DNA of 64,000 bases from Hypericibacter adhaerens (GCF_008728835.1 NZ_CP042582.1:4943001-5007000), one strand, 5' to 3'; counted from the stretch's first letter, positions 35,276 to 44,531 are shown. Notes: generated by a model not told the origin, from the letters alone. Program-made: numbers and translations.

Positions 35276-36028
35276 ATGCGCATCCTCGTGTTCCAGCATA
35301 TCGCCTGCGAGCATCCCGGCATCTTCCGCGACTTCCTGAAGAGCGACGGCATCGCCTGGGATGCGGTCGAGCTCGACGAGGGCCAGCCGATTCCGCCGCT
35401 CGATCGCTATGACGCGCTTTGGGTGATGGGCGGGCCGATGGATGTGTGGCAGACCGACCAGCATCCCTGGCTGGTCCCCGAGAAAGCCGCGATCCGCCAG
35501 GCCGTGCTGGGGCGGCGCCTGCCTTATCTGGGAATGTGCCTCGGCCACCAGCTCCTGGCCGACGCGCTCGACGGCGCGTGCAAGCTCATGGCCAAGCCCG
35601 AGATCGGCGTGCTCGGCATCGAGACCACGAAGGAAGCCCATCGCGACGCGCTCTTCCGCGGGCTGCCCGCCAAGGCCAAGGCGCTGCAATGGCATTCGGT
35701 CGAGGTGACGAAGCTTCCCGCCAACGCCACGGTGCTGGCGCGCTCGCCGGACTGCGCGGTCGAGGCCATGCGGGTCGGCGATCAGGCCTGGGGCATCCAG
35801 TATCATGTCGAGATCACGGCCGAGACCGTGCCGCAATGGGGCTGCGTACCCGAATATGCGAAGGCGCTGGCCGACCGGCTGGGAGCCGATGCGCTGCCGA
35901 AGATGGAGGCGGAGGCCAAGCGCGAGCTGCCCGCGATGACGCTGGCGGCGCGGCGCCTCTACGACAACTTCATGGCCGTGGCGCGCAGCCACAAGGCCGC
36001 GCGCGGCGCCGGCCGGGCCGCGCAATAG
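35276..36028 (+). CDS. Type 1 glutamine amidotransferase
   Basis: 250-residue class I GATase, probably a stand-alone enzyme of the GuaA-like group. The nucleophile elbow is YLGMCLGHQLLADAL with catalytic Cys, the His is in WGIQYHVEI, and the LWVMGGPMDVW stretch is typical of the group. The substrate is unknown. The start at 35276 gives MRILVFQHIACEHPG, matching the family; the frame is open upstream. A periplasmic protein gene follows after 13 bases. Confidence 0.88.
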   Translation: MRILVFQHIACEHPGIFRDFLKSDGIAWDAVELDEGQPIPPLDRYDALWVMGGPMDVWQTDQHPWLVPEKAAIRQAVLGRRLPYLGMCLGHQLLADALDGACKLMAKPEIGVLGIETTKEAHRDALFRGLPAKAKALQWHSVEVTKLPANATVLARSPDCAVEAMRVGDQAWGIQYHVEITAETVPQWGCVPEYAKALADRLGADALPKMEAEAKRELPAMTLAARRLYDNFMAVARSHKAARGAGRAAQ

Positions 36029-36041
36029 CGCGATCCTTCCA

Positions 36042-36557
36042 ATGGGGGCGGCGACGGTCGGGAAAAAGACGTTTGCGGCCATCGCCGCCGCCGGGTGGCT
36101 GGCAGGAGTCGCCTTCTTCACGGCCGAGGCCGCCAGGGCCGAGGCCCCCGAGGAATTCGACTTCGTGCAGACGGCGACCTCGGGGAGCTTCAGGGACGGC
36201 ATCCTGACGCTCGAGGGGATCGGCAAGACGACGGTCTTTTTCGGCGAGCGGCCCAACCGCGATGTCGGCGAAATACCCTACGACGAGTTCGTGAAGTCCT
36301 GGGGTGCCGCCGCGAAGGAGAGCTTTGCCGACAATCCGCCCAATGCCAGCCTCGTCACCCACGATGGCGGGCAGGCCGGCATCGCGATCCTCGAGCTGAG
36401 CGAACCCGAGCTCGCCGGAAACGCCATCCGCTACCATGTCAAGCTTCTGGCCGGCGGTCTGCCGGAGAAGATCGGGCCGGCATCGCTGTTCATCGATCCG
36501 GGCCTCCTCGCCGCGGCGCTCTTCAAGCTCCATCAGTACAAGCAAAATCCCCACTAA
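36042..36557 (+). CDS. Hypothetical exported protein
   Basis: 171 residues with an N-terminal signal peptide (FAAIAAAGWLAGVAFFTAEA), probable cleavage after ARA before EAPEEF. The mature part is about 140 residues, mixed alpha/beta, with no recognisable domain. It follows the amidotransferase gene by 13 bases on the same strand and converges with an exporter gene 16 bases further on. A periplasmic location is likely. Confidence 0.68.
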   Translation: MGAATVGKKTFAAIAAAGWLAGVAFFTAEAARAEAPEEFDFVQTATSGSFRDGILTLEGIGKTTVFFGERPNRDVGEIPYDEFVKSWGAAAKESFADNPPNASLVTHDGGQAGIAILELSEPELAGNAIRYHVKLLAGGLPEKIGPASLFIDPGLLAAALFKLHQYKQNPH

Positions 36558-36573
36558 GCCGCGCGGGGCCTCG

Positions 36574-37479
36574 TTACGCTCGGGCTTGACCGGCTTCGCG
36601 GTGAAGCGCCACGCCGGCGATGACCAAGGCAATTCCCTGCATCTCGGCGGCGCTCGGCAGCTGGCGCAGCACCACCACGCCGATGAGGACCGCCATCGCC
36701 GGCAGGAGCGACAGCAGCAGCGAGAAATGCGCGCGGGCGAGCCGCGCCATGGCGAGCTGGTCGCAGATATAGGGCACCACCGACGAGGCGATGCCGACCC
36801 CGGCCCCGGCCAGGAGCAGCAGCGGATCGCTGAAGGCGGGCCAGGCGGCACCGAGGCCGACCGGCGTGATGGCGAGGAGCGCCACCATCATGGCGGCCGC
36901 GAGCCGCTCGATGCCGGCGGCACCGCCCGCGGCCGCGATGCGATGGCCCAGCAGGATATAGAGCAGGAACAGCGCCGCGTTTCCGAAGGCGAAGAGATAG
37001 CCCCAGGGTTCGCCGGCGAGCCGGACATGGGTAAGGAGGGCGACGCCCGACAGGGCGAGCGCCAGCGCCAGCAGGTTGCGGCGGCTGCGCAGGCCGATCG
37101 CGGCCAGCAGGATGGGGCCGATGAACTCGATGGCACCGACCGTGCCGAGCGGCAGGCGCGCGATGGCCAGGTAGAAGACGGCGTTCATCGCCGCCAGCAC
37201 CAGGCCCAGCGCCACCACGAGTCGGATCTGCCGCGCGTCGGCGCGGCGCCAGAACAGCCAGGCCCGGCGCGACAGGCCGAAGACCAGGGCCGCCGTCGCG
37301 ATGCGCAGCCAGGCGACGCCCAAGGGATCGAGCTTCGCGAACAGCAGCACCGCGAAGGACGGCCCCAGATAATGGAACACCGCGCTGACCATGAAATAGC
37401 CGAGCGGCGGCACGCGATCGGTGACGAGGCTCGCGAGGCCGGCGACGGCGATCCGGGGCGGGGATGGCAGCGGCTCCAT
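36574..37479 (-). CDS. EamA-family exporter (RhtA-like)
   Basis: Roughly 301-residue DMT-superfamily protein with ten helices. Stretches MVSAVFHYLGPSFAVLLF, GTVGAIEFIGPILLAAIG and SSVVPYICDQLAMARL are close to the threonine/homoserine exporter RhtA. The start at 37479 (MEPLPSPPR) is preferred to 37518, since the longer form would overlap the divergent regulator's control region. It is divergent from an Lrp-type regulator with a 70-base gap, which supports amino acid export. Confidence 0.85.
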   Translation of the reverse strand: MEPLPSPPRIAVAGLASLVTDRVPPLGYFMVSAVFHYLGPSFAVLLFAKLDPLGVAWLRIATAALVFGLSRRAWLFWRRADARQIRLVVALGLVLAAMNAVFYLAIARLPLGTVGAIEFIGPILLAAIGLRSRRNLLALALALSGVALLTHVRLAGEPWGYLFAFGNAALFLLYILLGHRIAAAGGAAGIERLAAAMMVALLAITPVGLGAAWPAFSDPLLLLAGAGVGIASSVVPYICDQLAMARLARAHFSLLLSLLPAMAVLIGVVVLRQLPSAAEMQGIALVIAGVALHREAGQARA

Positions 37480-37549
37480 GACGAGCCTATGATCGCGGCC
37501 GCCTGTCGGCGAAACCATGCCGGCTCGAAGGCGAAAATCGGAGATTTCG

Positions 37550-38044
37550 ATGAAATCGAAGGCGAAACGGTCCCCCGGCCTTCAATTGCCGAAAGAGCTC
37601 CAGGACCCGCGCAATCTCGAGCTGATCCGCCATCTGCGCGCGGATCCGCGCATCGCCATCTCGGCGCTCGCGCGCAAGGTGAAGATGTCAGCGCCGGCGG
37701 TGAAGGAACGCGTCCAGCGCCTCGAGGAGGCCGGCATCATCCAGGGCTATCGCCTCGAGCTCGATCCCGCGGCCCTGGGGCTGCCGGTCACGGCGCTCGT
37801 CCGCGTCCGGCCGATGCCCGGCCAGCTACCCAGGATCGCGAAGCTCGCGCAATCGCTGCCGCAAGTGACCGAATGCCATCGGATCACCGGCGAGGATTGT
37901 TTCCTGGTCAAGCTTCATCTCGAATCGCTCGACGGGCTCGATCGCCTGCTCGACCGCTTCCTCGTGTTCGGCCAGACCACGACCTCGATCCTGCAATCGA
38001 GCCCGGTGCCGTCGCGGGGTCCGCCCTTGCCGGACGAGCGCTGA
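37550..38044 (+). CDS. Lrp/AsnC-family transcriptional regulator
   Basis: 164 residues. A basic N-terminal tail is followed by the HTH (LIRHLRADPRIAISALARKVKMSAPAVKERVQRLEEAGIIQGYRLELD read as positions about 22-70) and a RAM-like effector domain (LVRVRPMPGQLPRIAKL, VTECHRITGEDCFLVKLHL). Such regulators respond to amino acids. It is divergent from an RhtA-like exporter, so control of that exporter is the simplest hypothesis. The start at 37550 (MKSKAKRSPG) is preferred to 37517. Confidence 0.88.
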   Translation: MKSKAKRSPGLQLPKELQDPRNLELIRHLRADPRIAISALARKVKMSAPAVKERVQRLEEAGIIQGYRLELDPAALGLPVTALVRVRPMPGQLPRIAKLAQSLPQVTECHRITGEDCFLVKLHLESLDGLDRLLDRFLVFGQTTTSILQSSPVPSRGPPLPDER

Positions 38045-38268
38045 GACGGGAAGCGGCTGCGAGAAGGAACCTGGTTTTCGGTCCCGCCCGCGTGACTGGA
38101 GATTCGAGGAGAGAGGCGCTCGAACTGTCGTCACGCGGGCGGAAACCGGCAGGCCCTGTCGTCGCGGGGCCCGAACCGCCGGTCGACTGCTGGGCAAACA
38201 AGGGGAGAGCCAAGTTTCGCCCAACCGGTCCCGCGACCGACGGATTCCTTCGGTGGCCTAAGCCCGGG

Positions 38269-38502
38269 TCAGCCCTGAATCCCCCTCAGGTCTAGCGTGC
38301 CAACCCGGTCTTCCCGGCCACCGAAACTCTGCTGGTCCTGATCCACGGCCACGATCGCGCGGAGGGCCACCACTCCCTCCTTGCCGCGCTCCGACCCGGT
38401 CGCGATCCCGATCCCCGCCAGTGCCAGAAGCACCAGGAAAATCACGGATTTCGCAATCATGCGGACGCGCTGTGCCTGAGCCATCGTGGCTATGAATTTC
38501 AT
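38269..38502 (-). CDS. Small single-pass membrane protein
   Basis: About 77 residues starting MKFIATMAQAQRVRM with one hydrophobic helix (SVIFLVLLALAGIGIATG) and a charged C-terminal tail. Not recognised. No good ribosome-binding site is seen, so the start is uncertain (38517, 38484 and 38463 are alternatives). Support comes from two Fur-like sites upstream in the minus direction (38564-38576, and a weaker TGCGAATGGTTCTTA near 38508-38523). It may be an iron-regulated small protein, or not a gene. Confidence 0.42.
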   Translation of the reverse strand: MKFIATMAQAQRVRMIAKSVIFLVLLALAGIGIATGSERGKEGVVALRAIVAVDQDQQSFGGREDRVGTLDLRGIQG

Positions 38503-38563
38503 GCAACTAAGAACCATTCGCAGATGAATTTAAGGAAGGAAGAACCGCCTGTCAAGCGTTGTC

Positions 38564-38576
38564 GCGAATGATTCGC
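38564..38576 (-). promoter_or_regulatory. Fur-like inverted repeat
   Basis: GCGAAT-G-ATTCGC, a 6-1-6 perfect inverted repeat with the AAT-N-ATT core of Fur-family boxes. It lies about 60 bases upstream of the small minus-strand membrane gene and downstream of the thioesterase. Its form matches the site at 45102-45116. Confidence 0.45.
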
Positions 38577-38594
38577 AACTAAACCGGGGAAGGA

Positions 38595-38984
38595 CTAGCG
38601 GGGCCTGGTTTCGCCCGCGAGGAACCGGGCCAGATCGACCACGGCGCGCTGGTGGCGGCCCTGCATCACCAGGCGCCCGCCCTGATGGGCCTCGACCTTG
38701 AAATCCACGCGCCGCCCCTGCACCGCGACCACTTCCGCGCTGGCCTCGATCGCCTGGCCCAGGGGTGCCGCGGCCAGATGCTCGATATCGACCTTGGTGC
38801 CGACGCTGACCTCGCCCGCCTCGTAGCAATCGCGGATCGCGCGATGGCTCGCATCCTCGAGAAAGCCGATGAGCGCCGGCGTCGAGACGACATGCACGCC
38901 GTCATTGCCGATCGCCGAGGCCGTGTGGGCTTGCGTCGGCTCGATGCGATAGAGCCCGCGCGCGCCGATCGCGACCGGCCTCAT
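38595..38984 (-). CDS. Thioesterase family protein (FlK-like hot-dog fold)
   Basis: 129-residue hot-dog-fold protein resembling the fluoroacetyl-CoA thioesterase FlK group. It has STPALIGFLEDASHRAI near residue 34, VGTKVDIEHLAAAPLGQ in the middle and a final strand pair around GRLVMQGRHQRAVVD. The natural substrate is probably an acyl-CoA, not identified. It lies 13 bases after the agmatinase-family gene on the same strand and is probably co-transcribed. Confidence 0.82.
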   Translation of the reverse strand: MRPVAIGARGLYRIEPTQAHTASAIGNDGVHVVSTPALIGFLEDASHRAIRDCYEAGEVSVGTKVDIEHLAAAPLGQAIEASAEVVAVQGRRVDFKVEAHQGGRLVMQGRHQRAVVDLARFLAGETRPR

Positions 38985-38997
38985 GGGAAGGCCTTCA

Positions 38998-39972
38998 TCA
39001 CGCGGGAACCTTGCGCTCGTAGCGCGCCTGGAAGATGAAGCCCAGGAAGTTCATCAGGATCTGCGCGGCAAGGAAGCAGGTGATGCCGGTCGGATCGTAA
39101 TGCGGCGCCACCTCGACCAGGTCGATCCCCACCACGTCGCCCTGGCGCGCCAGCCCCTGCAGAATCTCCAGCACCTCGTAATAGAGAAAGCCGCCATGGC
39201 TGGGCGTGCCGGTGCCCGGCGCTATCGAGGGATCGAAGCCGTCGATGTCGATGGTGACGTAATAGCGTTGGCCCGCCGGAATCTTGGCGAGCGTGCCCGC
39301 GGTGCCGAGCCGCCGCACGTCGCGCACCGAGAGGATCGCGGAGCCCGCGCGCCGCGCCGCCTCGTAGTCCTCGCGGTTCGAGGAGGAGACGTTGCGGATG
39401 CCGAGCTGGGTCATGCCTTCCACATGCGCCATCTCGGAGGCACGGCGCAGCGGATTGCCGTGGCCGTAGCGCACGCCATGCCGCTCGTCGACGAAATCGA
39501 GATGCGCGTCGAAATGCACGATATGGACCGGCTTCTGCTCGGAGAAGGCGGCGATGACGGGCGCGTGGATCGCATGATCGCCGCCGAGGCAGAGCGGCAT
39601 GGCGCCGGCCTCGAGGATCTGGCGCACCGCCGCCTCGGTGTTGCGATGGCAGGCCGTGGTGTCGGTATGGACCATGTCCACGTCGCCAGCATCGACGATC
39701 CGCACCTTGTCGGTCGGCATGTAGACCACGTCGTCCTCGTGGTCATAAGCGCCGGCATGGCCGAAGCAGAACAGGGTCGATGCCTCGCGAATGCCACGAG
39801 GCCCGAAGCGCGCGCCGGCGCGATACTGCGTGCCCATGTCGAATGGCACGCCGAGCACCGCCACGTCCGCGTCGATCTTTTCGAGATCGACACAGATCGG
39901 CTGCTTGGCGAAGGTGCAGTGCCCGACGAAGGGCAGGTTGAGGCGTCCCGTCTGGTAGCCATGCTGAGCCAT
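38998..39972 (-). CDS. Agmatinase-family ureohydrolase
   Basis: 324-residue ureohydrolase that removes urea from agmatine or a related guanidino compound, giving putrescine in the agmatine case. The manganese-binding motifs are complete: LGGDHAIH, VHFDAHLDF and DIDGFDPSIAPGTGTPSHGG. The start at 39972 (MAQHGYQTGRLNLPF) is supported by homology; 20 more open codons precede it. It may feed homospermidine synthase at 10.3 kb. Guanidinobutyrase and guanidinopropionase are alternatives that reading cannot exclude. Confidence 0.9.
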   Translation of the reverse strand: MAQHGYQTGRLNLPFVGHCTFAKQPICVDLEKIDADVAVLGVPFDMGTQYRAGARFGPRGIREASTLFCFGHAGAYDHEDDVVYMPTDKVRIVDAGDVDMVHTDTTACHRNTEAAVRQILEAGAMPLCLGGDHAIHAPVIAAFSEQKPVHIVHFDAHLDFVDERHGVRYGHGNPLRRASEMAHVEGMTQLGIRNVSSSNREDYEAARRAGSAILSVRDVRRLGTAGTLAKIPAGQRYYVTIDIDGFDPSIAPGTGTPSHGGFLYYEVLEILQGLARQGDVVGIDLVEVAPHYDPTGITCFLAAQILMNFLGFIFQARYERKVPA

Positions 39973-40306
39973 CGGATCACACGCTCCCGGTCTGTCGGCG
40001 TCGCAACTGCCCGCGCGGTACGGGCGGCCCACACCGTAGAACGCCGCCTCATGAGCGCCAAGCGCGCCGTGCCGCCGACATGACCGATGCCGACATGTTC
40101 AAAAATCTGCAGGCAAAATCGTGGATTCGCGGCGGGTAGCACCGAGCCTCCATCGATCAAGGGTTGACAGGCCGCGCCTTTGCGATTTGGTTAGGACCTC
40201 CCCCGAACCGCCCTGCCTCAGGACGTCGTCCGGATCATCTCGTGATCGGAACGTCCGAGCGGCTTTCCCCCAACCCGTGGCAGAAGGAACCGCAGCGATT
40301 CGGCCG
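39973..40306. other. 334-base divergent control region (agmatinase/otsB)
   Basis: No gene is visible. A TTGACA hexamer at 40164-40169 on the plus strand could be the -35 of the trehalose operon, but no good -10 is seen at 16-18 bases. The first codons of the frame at 40121 have no homology. Confidence 0.45.
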
Positions 40307-41128
40307 ATGCAGCAAGCTTTGCCGCCCCTGGAGCTCCAGCCCGGCTCGCCCGCGGTGCGGTTGAACCGCCTGGAGCCGGGCGATCTGCGCCAGCGCCTGG
40401 CGCTCTTTCTCGATATCGACGGCACGCTGATCGATCTCGCGCGGACGCCGCAATCGGTGCAGGTGCCCGAGATGCTGCCGGGCGTGCTCTGCGCGCTCGA
40501 AGCGCGGCTGGACGGGGCGCTGGCGCTGGTCACCGGCCGGAGCCTGGCCGACGTGGACCGGCTGTTCCCGGCGCGGCGCTTCGTGGTGGGCGCGCAGCAT
40601 GGCGGCGAGATGCGGGGACCGGCGCGCCAGCCGCGCCAGGAGATGGCGTTCGTGGCCGCGCTCAACCGGCTCAGGCCGCGCCTCGAGACGATCCTGCCGA
40701 GCTGGAGCGGGCTCCTGCTCGAGGACAAGGGGCGCTCGATCGCGATCCATTATCGCGAGAACCCGTCGGTCGCCTTCGAGCTCAAGACCATCCTCAACCG
40801 CATCATGGCGCCCGAGATCGGGGCATTGGAACTGTTGGAAGGCAAATGCGTTTTCGAGATCAAGCCCAGGAATTTCGACAAGGGCGATGTGGTCCGGGCG
40901 CTGATGACCGTGGCACCGTTCAAAGGCCGCATACCGATCTTCATCGGCGATGACGAGACCGACCGCGCGGGCATGGCGGCCTCGCGGGCTCATGGTGGCT
41001 GCACCATCCGCGTCGGCGACAAGCGCGATCTGCTGGCCGACGGATTCCTGCCGTCGCCGGCCGCGACCCGCGCCTGGCTGCGCGAGCTCGCCATCCGCCT
41101 CGATCACGGCGTGGATGCCGCCCAATGA
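40307..41128 (+). CDS. otsB: Trehalose-6-phosphate phosphatase
   Basis: 273-residue HAD-superfamily phosphatase that dephosphorylates trehalose 6-phosphate. Motif I is LFLDIDGTLID with nucleophile Asp36. LVTGRSLADVDRLF is motif II, and FIGDDETDRAGM is motif IV; KPRNFDKGDVVRAL carries the Lys. The start at 40307 (MQQALPPLELQPG) is the first family-like one; the upstream 62 codons look non-coding. Its stop overlaps the start of the GH15 gene by four bases, making it the first gene of a trehalose operon. Confidence 0.93.
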   Translation: MQQALPPLELQPGSPAVRLNRLEPGDLRQRLALFLDIDGTLIDLARTPQSVQVPEMLPGVLCALEARLDGALALVTGRSLADVDRLFPARRFVVGAQHGGEMRGPARQPRQEMAFVAALNRLRPRLETILPSWSGLLLEDKGRSIAIHYRENPSVAFELKTILNRIMAPEIGALELLEGKCVFEIKPRNFDKGDVVRALMTVAPFKGRIPIFIGDDETDRAGMAASRAHGGCTIRVGDKRDLLADGFLPSPAATRAWLRELAIRLDHGVDAAQ

Positions 41129-42966
41129 ACGTCGCCGGGAAAACCGCGCTCGCCGCGATGGCCGCGCGCAAACAGGCCGATCTCGATCTCGCCGCGATCG
41201 GCAACTGCATCGTCGCCTCGCTGATCGACCGGCGGGCACGGCATGTCTGGTACTGCCACCCGCGCCTGGACGGCGACCCGGTCTTCAGCGCGCTGCTGAA
41301 TGGCGAGGCGCCGGAAGCCGGCTTCTGGGATGTCGAGCTCCAGGGCCTGGTCGAATCCCGCCAGCACTATGTCGGCAATGCCGCGATCCTGGTGACGCAC
41401 CTGACCGATGGCGACGGGAGCGAGATCCGCATCACCGATTTCGCGCCGCGCTTCAAGCATTATGGCCGTATCTTCCGGCCGGCCCAGCTGGTGCGGCGCA
41501 TCGAGCCGATCCGGGGCACGCCCGTGATCAGGGTCCGCACGCGCCCGCATTTCCGCTACGGCGCCGCCATGCCGCAGAAGGTGCCGGGCAGCAACTCCAT
41601 CCGCTATGTCGGCCCCGATTTCGTGCTGCGCCTCACCACCGACGCACCGCTCGCCTATATCGTCGACGAATCCGCCTTCGCGCTGCAGGCGCCGGTCACG
41701 ATGATCCTCGGCAGCGACGAGGTGATCGCGGATTCCCTGCCGACCCTGGTGCGCCACTATTACGAGGAGACGCTGGGCTACTGGCAGGACTGGGCGCGCT
41801 ATCTCAACGTGCCCTTCGAATGGCAGGGCCCGGTGCTGCGCGCCGCCATGGCGCTCAAGCTCTGCGCCTACGAGGAGACGGGCGCCGTGGTCGCCGCCCT
41901 CACCACCTCGATCCCCGAGGCGGCCAACAGCGGGCGCAACTGGGATTACCGCTTCTGCTGGCTGAGGGACGCCTATTTCGTCGTCCGCGCCTTCAACCGG
42001 CTCGGCGCCACCAAGACGATGGAAGACTTCATCGGCTACATCGCCAACCTGCTGGCGCTCGAGCCCACCGCCTCCCTGAAGCCGCTCTATCCGATCGTGC
42101 CCTCGACCCCGGTCGAGGAGGTCACCATGCCCCATCTCGCCGGCTATCGCGGCATGGGGCCGGTGCGCGTCGGCAATGCGGCGGCGCTGCAGACCCAGAA
42201 CGATTCCTACGGCAGCGTGATCATGGCCGCCGCCCAGATGTTCTTCGACGAGCGCCTGCCCAAGCGCGGCGACGCCGTGCTGTTCGAGCGGCTGGAGAAG
42301 GTGGGTGCCGCCGCCGCGGGGCTGGGGCTGAAGCCGGATGCGGGACCCTGGGAGTTCCGCGGCCGGCAGGCGATCCACAGCTACTCGGCCGTCACCAGTT
42401 GGGCGGGCTGCTACCATCTGGCTCATATCGCGGCCCGGCTGGGCTTCGCCGAGAAGGCGGAGCATTGGCGGGTGACCGCCGACAATCTGCGGCTGCAGAT
42501 CTTCGAGCATGCCTGGAACTCGAAGCTCAACTGCTTCGTCAGCGCCTTCGACGGCGACGAGGTCGATGCCAGCCTGCTGCTCTGGCCGGAGCTGGGATTC
42601 GTGGCGCCCACGGACCCGCGCTTCCTGTCGACCCTCGCCGTGATCGAGAAGCATCTCCGGCGCGGCCATCACATGATGCGCTATATCGCGCCCGACGATT
42701 TCGGCGCGCCCGAGAGCGCCTTCACCGTCTGCAGCTTCTGGTACGTCAACGCGCTCGGCACGGTCGGGCGCAAGGAGGAAGCCCGCGAGATTCTCGAGAC
42801 CCTGCTCGCCAGCCGCAACCAGTCGGGATTCCTCTCCGAGGACATCGCGCCCGCGACCGGCGAGCTCTGGGGGAACATGCCCCAGACCTACTCGATGGTG
42901 GGGCTGATCGGCGCCTGCATGCGGCTCAGCAAGAGCTGGGAGGAGGGATTTTGGAACGGATCGTAA
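41125..42966 (+). CDS. Glycoside hydrolase family 15 protein (glucoamylase/trehalase type)
   Basis: 613-residue enzyme with an N-terminal beta-sandwich (about 20-210) and an (alpha/alpha)6 barrel. NSGRNWDYRFCWLRDAYF and the later PETGELWGNMPQ-like PATGELWGNMPQTYSMVGL match the GH15 bacterial group, which includes trehalases and glucoamylases. The catalytic acids of GH15 are Glu residues, likely including the Glu in GELWGN. Its position between otsB and otsA suggests an alpha-glucan or trehalose substrate. It overlaps otsB by four and otsA by 16 bases. Confidence 0.88.
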   Translation: MNVAGKTALAAMAARKQADLDLAAIGNCIVASLIDRRARHVWYCHPRLDGDPVFSALLNGEAPEAGFWDVELQGLVESRQHYVGNAAILVTHLTDGDGSEIRITDFAPRFKHYGRIFRPAQLVRRIEPIRGTPVIRVRTRPHFRYGAAMPQKVPGSNSIRYVGPDFVLRLTTDAPLAYIVDESAFALQAPVTMILGSDEVIADSLPTLVRHYYEETLGYWQDWARYLNVPFEWQGPVLRAAMALKLCAYEETGAVVAALTTSIPEAANSGRNWDYRFCWLRDAYFVVRAFNRLGATKTMEDFIGYIANLLALEPTASLKPLYPIVPSTPVEEVTMPHLAGYRGMGPVRVGNAAALQTQNDSYGSVIMAAAQMFFDERLPKRGDAVLFERLEKVGAAAAGLGLKPDAGPWEFRGRQAIHSYSAVTSWAGCYHLAHIAARLGFAEKAEHWRVTADNLRLQIFEHAWNSKLNCFVSAFDGDEVDASLLLWPELGFVAPTDPRFLSTLAVIEKHLRRGHHMMRYIAPDDFGAPESAFTVCSFWYVNALGTVGRKEEAREILETLLASRNQSGFLSEDIAPATGELWGNMPQTYSMVGLIGACMRLSKSWEEGFWNGS

Positions 42967-44357
42967 TCGTCTCCAACCGCGTCCCCTTGCCGCGCCAGCG
43001 CGGCGCGCAGGCCGGCGGTCTCGCGGTGGCGCTGCGCGACGTCTTCGGCAAGGCCGAAGGGCTGTGGTTCGGCTGGAGCGGCGAGACCACCGAGAGCACC
43101 AGCGGCGAGCTGCGCTTCACGCGCGCGGGCCGCATGACCTATGCGGTGATGGATCTCGGGCGCGCCGACTTCGAGCGCTACTATAACGGCTTCGCCAATG
43201 CCTGCCTGTGGCCGCTGCTGCATTACCGTCTCGGCCTGCTCGATTTCCACCGCGAGGATTATCACGGCTATATGGCGGTCAACCGCGCGATGGCGGCGGC
43301 GCTGAAGCCGCTCTTGCGGCCCTGGGATCGCATCTGGATCCACGACTATCACCTGATCCCGATGGGCCAGGAGCTGCGCAAGCTGGGCGTGGCCAACCCG
43401 ATCGGCTTTTTCCTGCACACGCCCTTCCCGCCCGCCGACCTGCTCGAGGCCCTGCCCGCTCATGACAGCCTGGGCGAATGTTTCATGGGCTACGACCTGA
43501 TCGGGCTGCAGACCGAGCATGACCGGCGCTGCTTCCAGGGTTTCGTCACCCGCTGCCTGGGCGGCCGGGTTCATCCCGACGGGCAGTTCGAGGCCTTCGG
43601 GAAATCGAGCCGGGTGGATGTGTTCGGCGTCGGCATCGACGCGCCGGCCTTCGCCGAACTCGCGACGGAATCCGAAAGCGGGGAGGAGACCCAGCGGCTC
43701 AAGGAAAGCCTGGCGGGCCGGCAATTGGCGATCGGCGTCGACCGGCTCGATTTCAGCAAGGGCCTGCCGAGCCGCTTCCATGCCTATGGCGCGCTCCTGG
43801 AGCGCTGGCCCGAACACCGGTCCAAGGTGACCTACCTGCAGATCGCGCCGCATTCGCGCGGCGAGATCGCGACCTATCGCAGCCTGCGCCGCGAGCTCGA
43901 GCAGATCGCGGGGCGCATCAACGGCAAATATGCGGAGTTCGACTGGCAGCCCCTGCGCTATCTCAACAAGGCGCTGACGCGGCCGGTGCTGGCGGGATTC
44001 TACCGCCTGAGCCGGATCGGGCTGGTGACGCCGCTGCGCGACGGGATGAATCTCGTCGCGAAGGAATATGTCGCGGCCCAGCCGCCGCACGATCCGGGCG
44101 TCCTGATCCTGTCGCGCTTCGCCGGCGCGGCCGAAGGGCTGACGGCGGCGCTGCTGGTCAATCCCTTCGATTCCGATTCCATGGCCGACGCGATGCATAT
44201 GGCGCTCGTCATGCCGTTCGAGGAACGCCATGCGCGCTGGCAGGCCATGATGCAGCAGCTCAAGAGCGACGGCGCCGCCTGGTGGGCGAGCCGCTTCCTG
44301 GCGACGCTCGATGTCGCCAGCCGCCACTCGCATCCGCTGTCGCCGACCGGGACCTGA
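42951..44357 (+). CDS. otsA: Trehalose-6-phosphate synthase
   Basis: 468-residue family GT20 glycosyltransferase that makes trehalose 6-phosphate from UDP-glucose and glucose 6-phosphate. It begins (M/L)ERIVIVSNRVPLPRQRGAQ, and the UDP-glucose and acceptor stretches WIHDYHLIPMGQELR, GVDRLDFSKGLPSRF and VTPLRDGMNLVAKEYVA are intact. The start is a TTG at 42951, four bases after AGGAGG (42941-42946); no ATG fits. It overlaps the end of the GH15 gene by 16 bases, so translation is coupled. Confidence 0.92.
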   Translation: MERIVIVSNRVPLPRQRGAQAGGLAVALRDVFGKAEGLWFGWSGETTESTSGELRFTRAGRMTYAVMDLGRADFERYYNGFANACLWPLLHYRLGLLDFHREDYHGYMAVNRAMAAALKPLLRPWDRIWIHDYHLIPMGQELRKLGVANPIGFFLHTPFPPADLLEALPAHDSLGECFMGYDLIGLQTEHDRRCFQGFVTRCLGGRVHPDGQFEAFGKSSRVDVFGVGIDAPAFAELATESESGEETQRLKESLAGRQLAIGVDRLDFSKGLPSRFHAYGALLERWPEHRSKVTYLQIAPHSRGEIATYRSLRRELEQIAGRINGKYAEFDWQPLRYLNKALTRPVLAGFYRLSRIGLVTPLRDGMNLVAKEYVAAQPPHDPGVLILSRFAGAAEGLTAALLVNPFDSDSMADAMHMALVMPFEERHARWQAMMQQLKSDGAAWWASRFLATLDVASRHSHPLSPTGT

Positions 44358-44531
44358 GGGATCGAGCGCGGGCCGGCTCAAGCCAGCGGAACCAGCCAGC
44401 TCGAGAGCCAGGCCGCCGCGTCGCTCACATCGGGAACGGCGGGCTTCCGGAAGACGAGCGGGGCGACGCTGGAAGCGGGAAGAGGATCGCCGCCGGCTTC
44501 CGCCGCGGCGGTTTCGTGGATCGGCCCGGCG

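Noticed and set aside
40950-44357. One 1135-codon protein joining several trehalose genes
   Set aside because: Only the part after 42951 reads as OtsA. The earlier part is an out-of-frame shadow of otsB and GH15.
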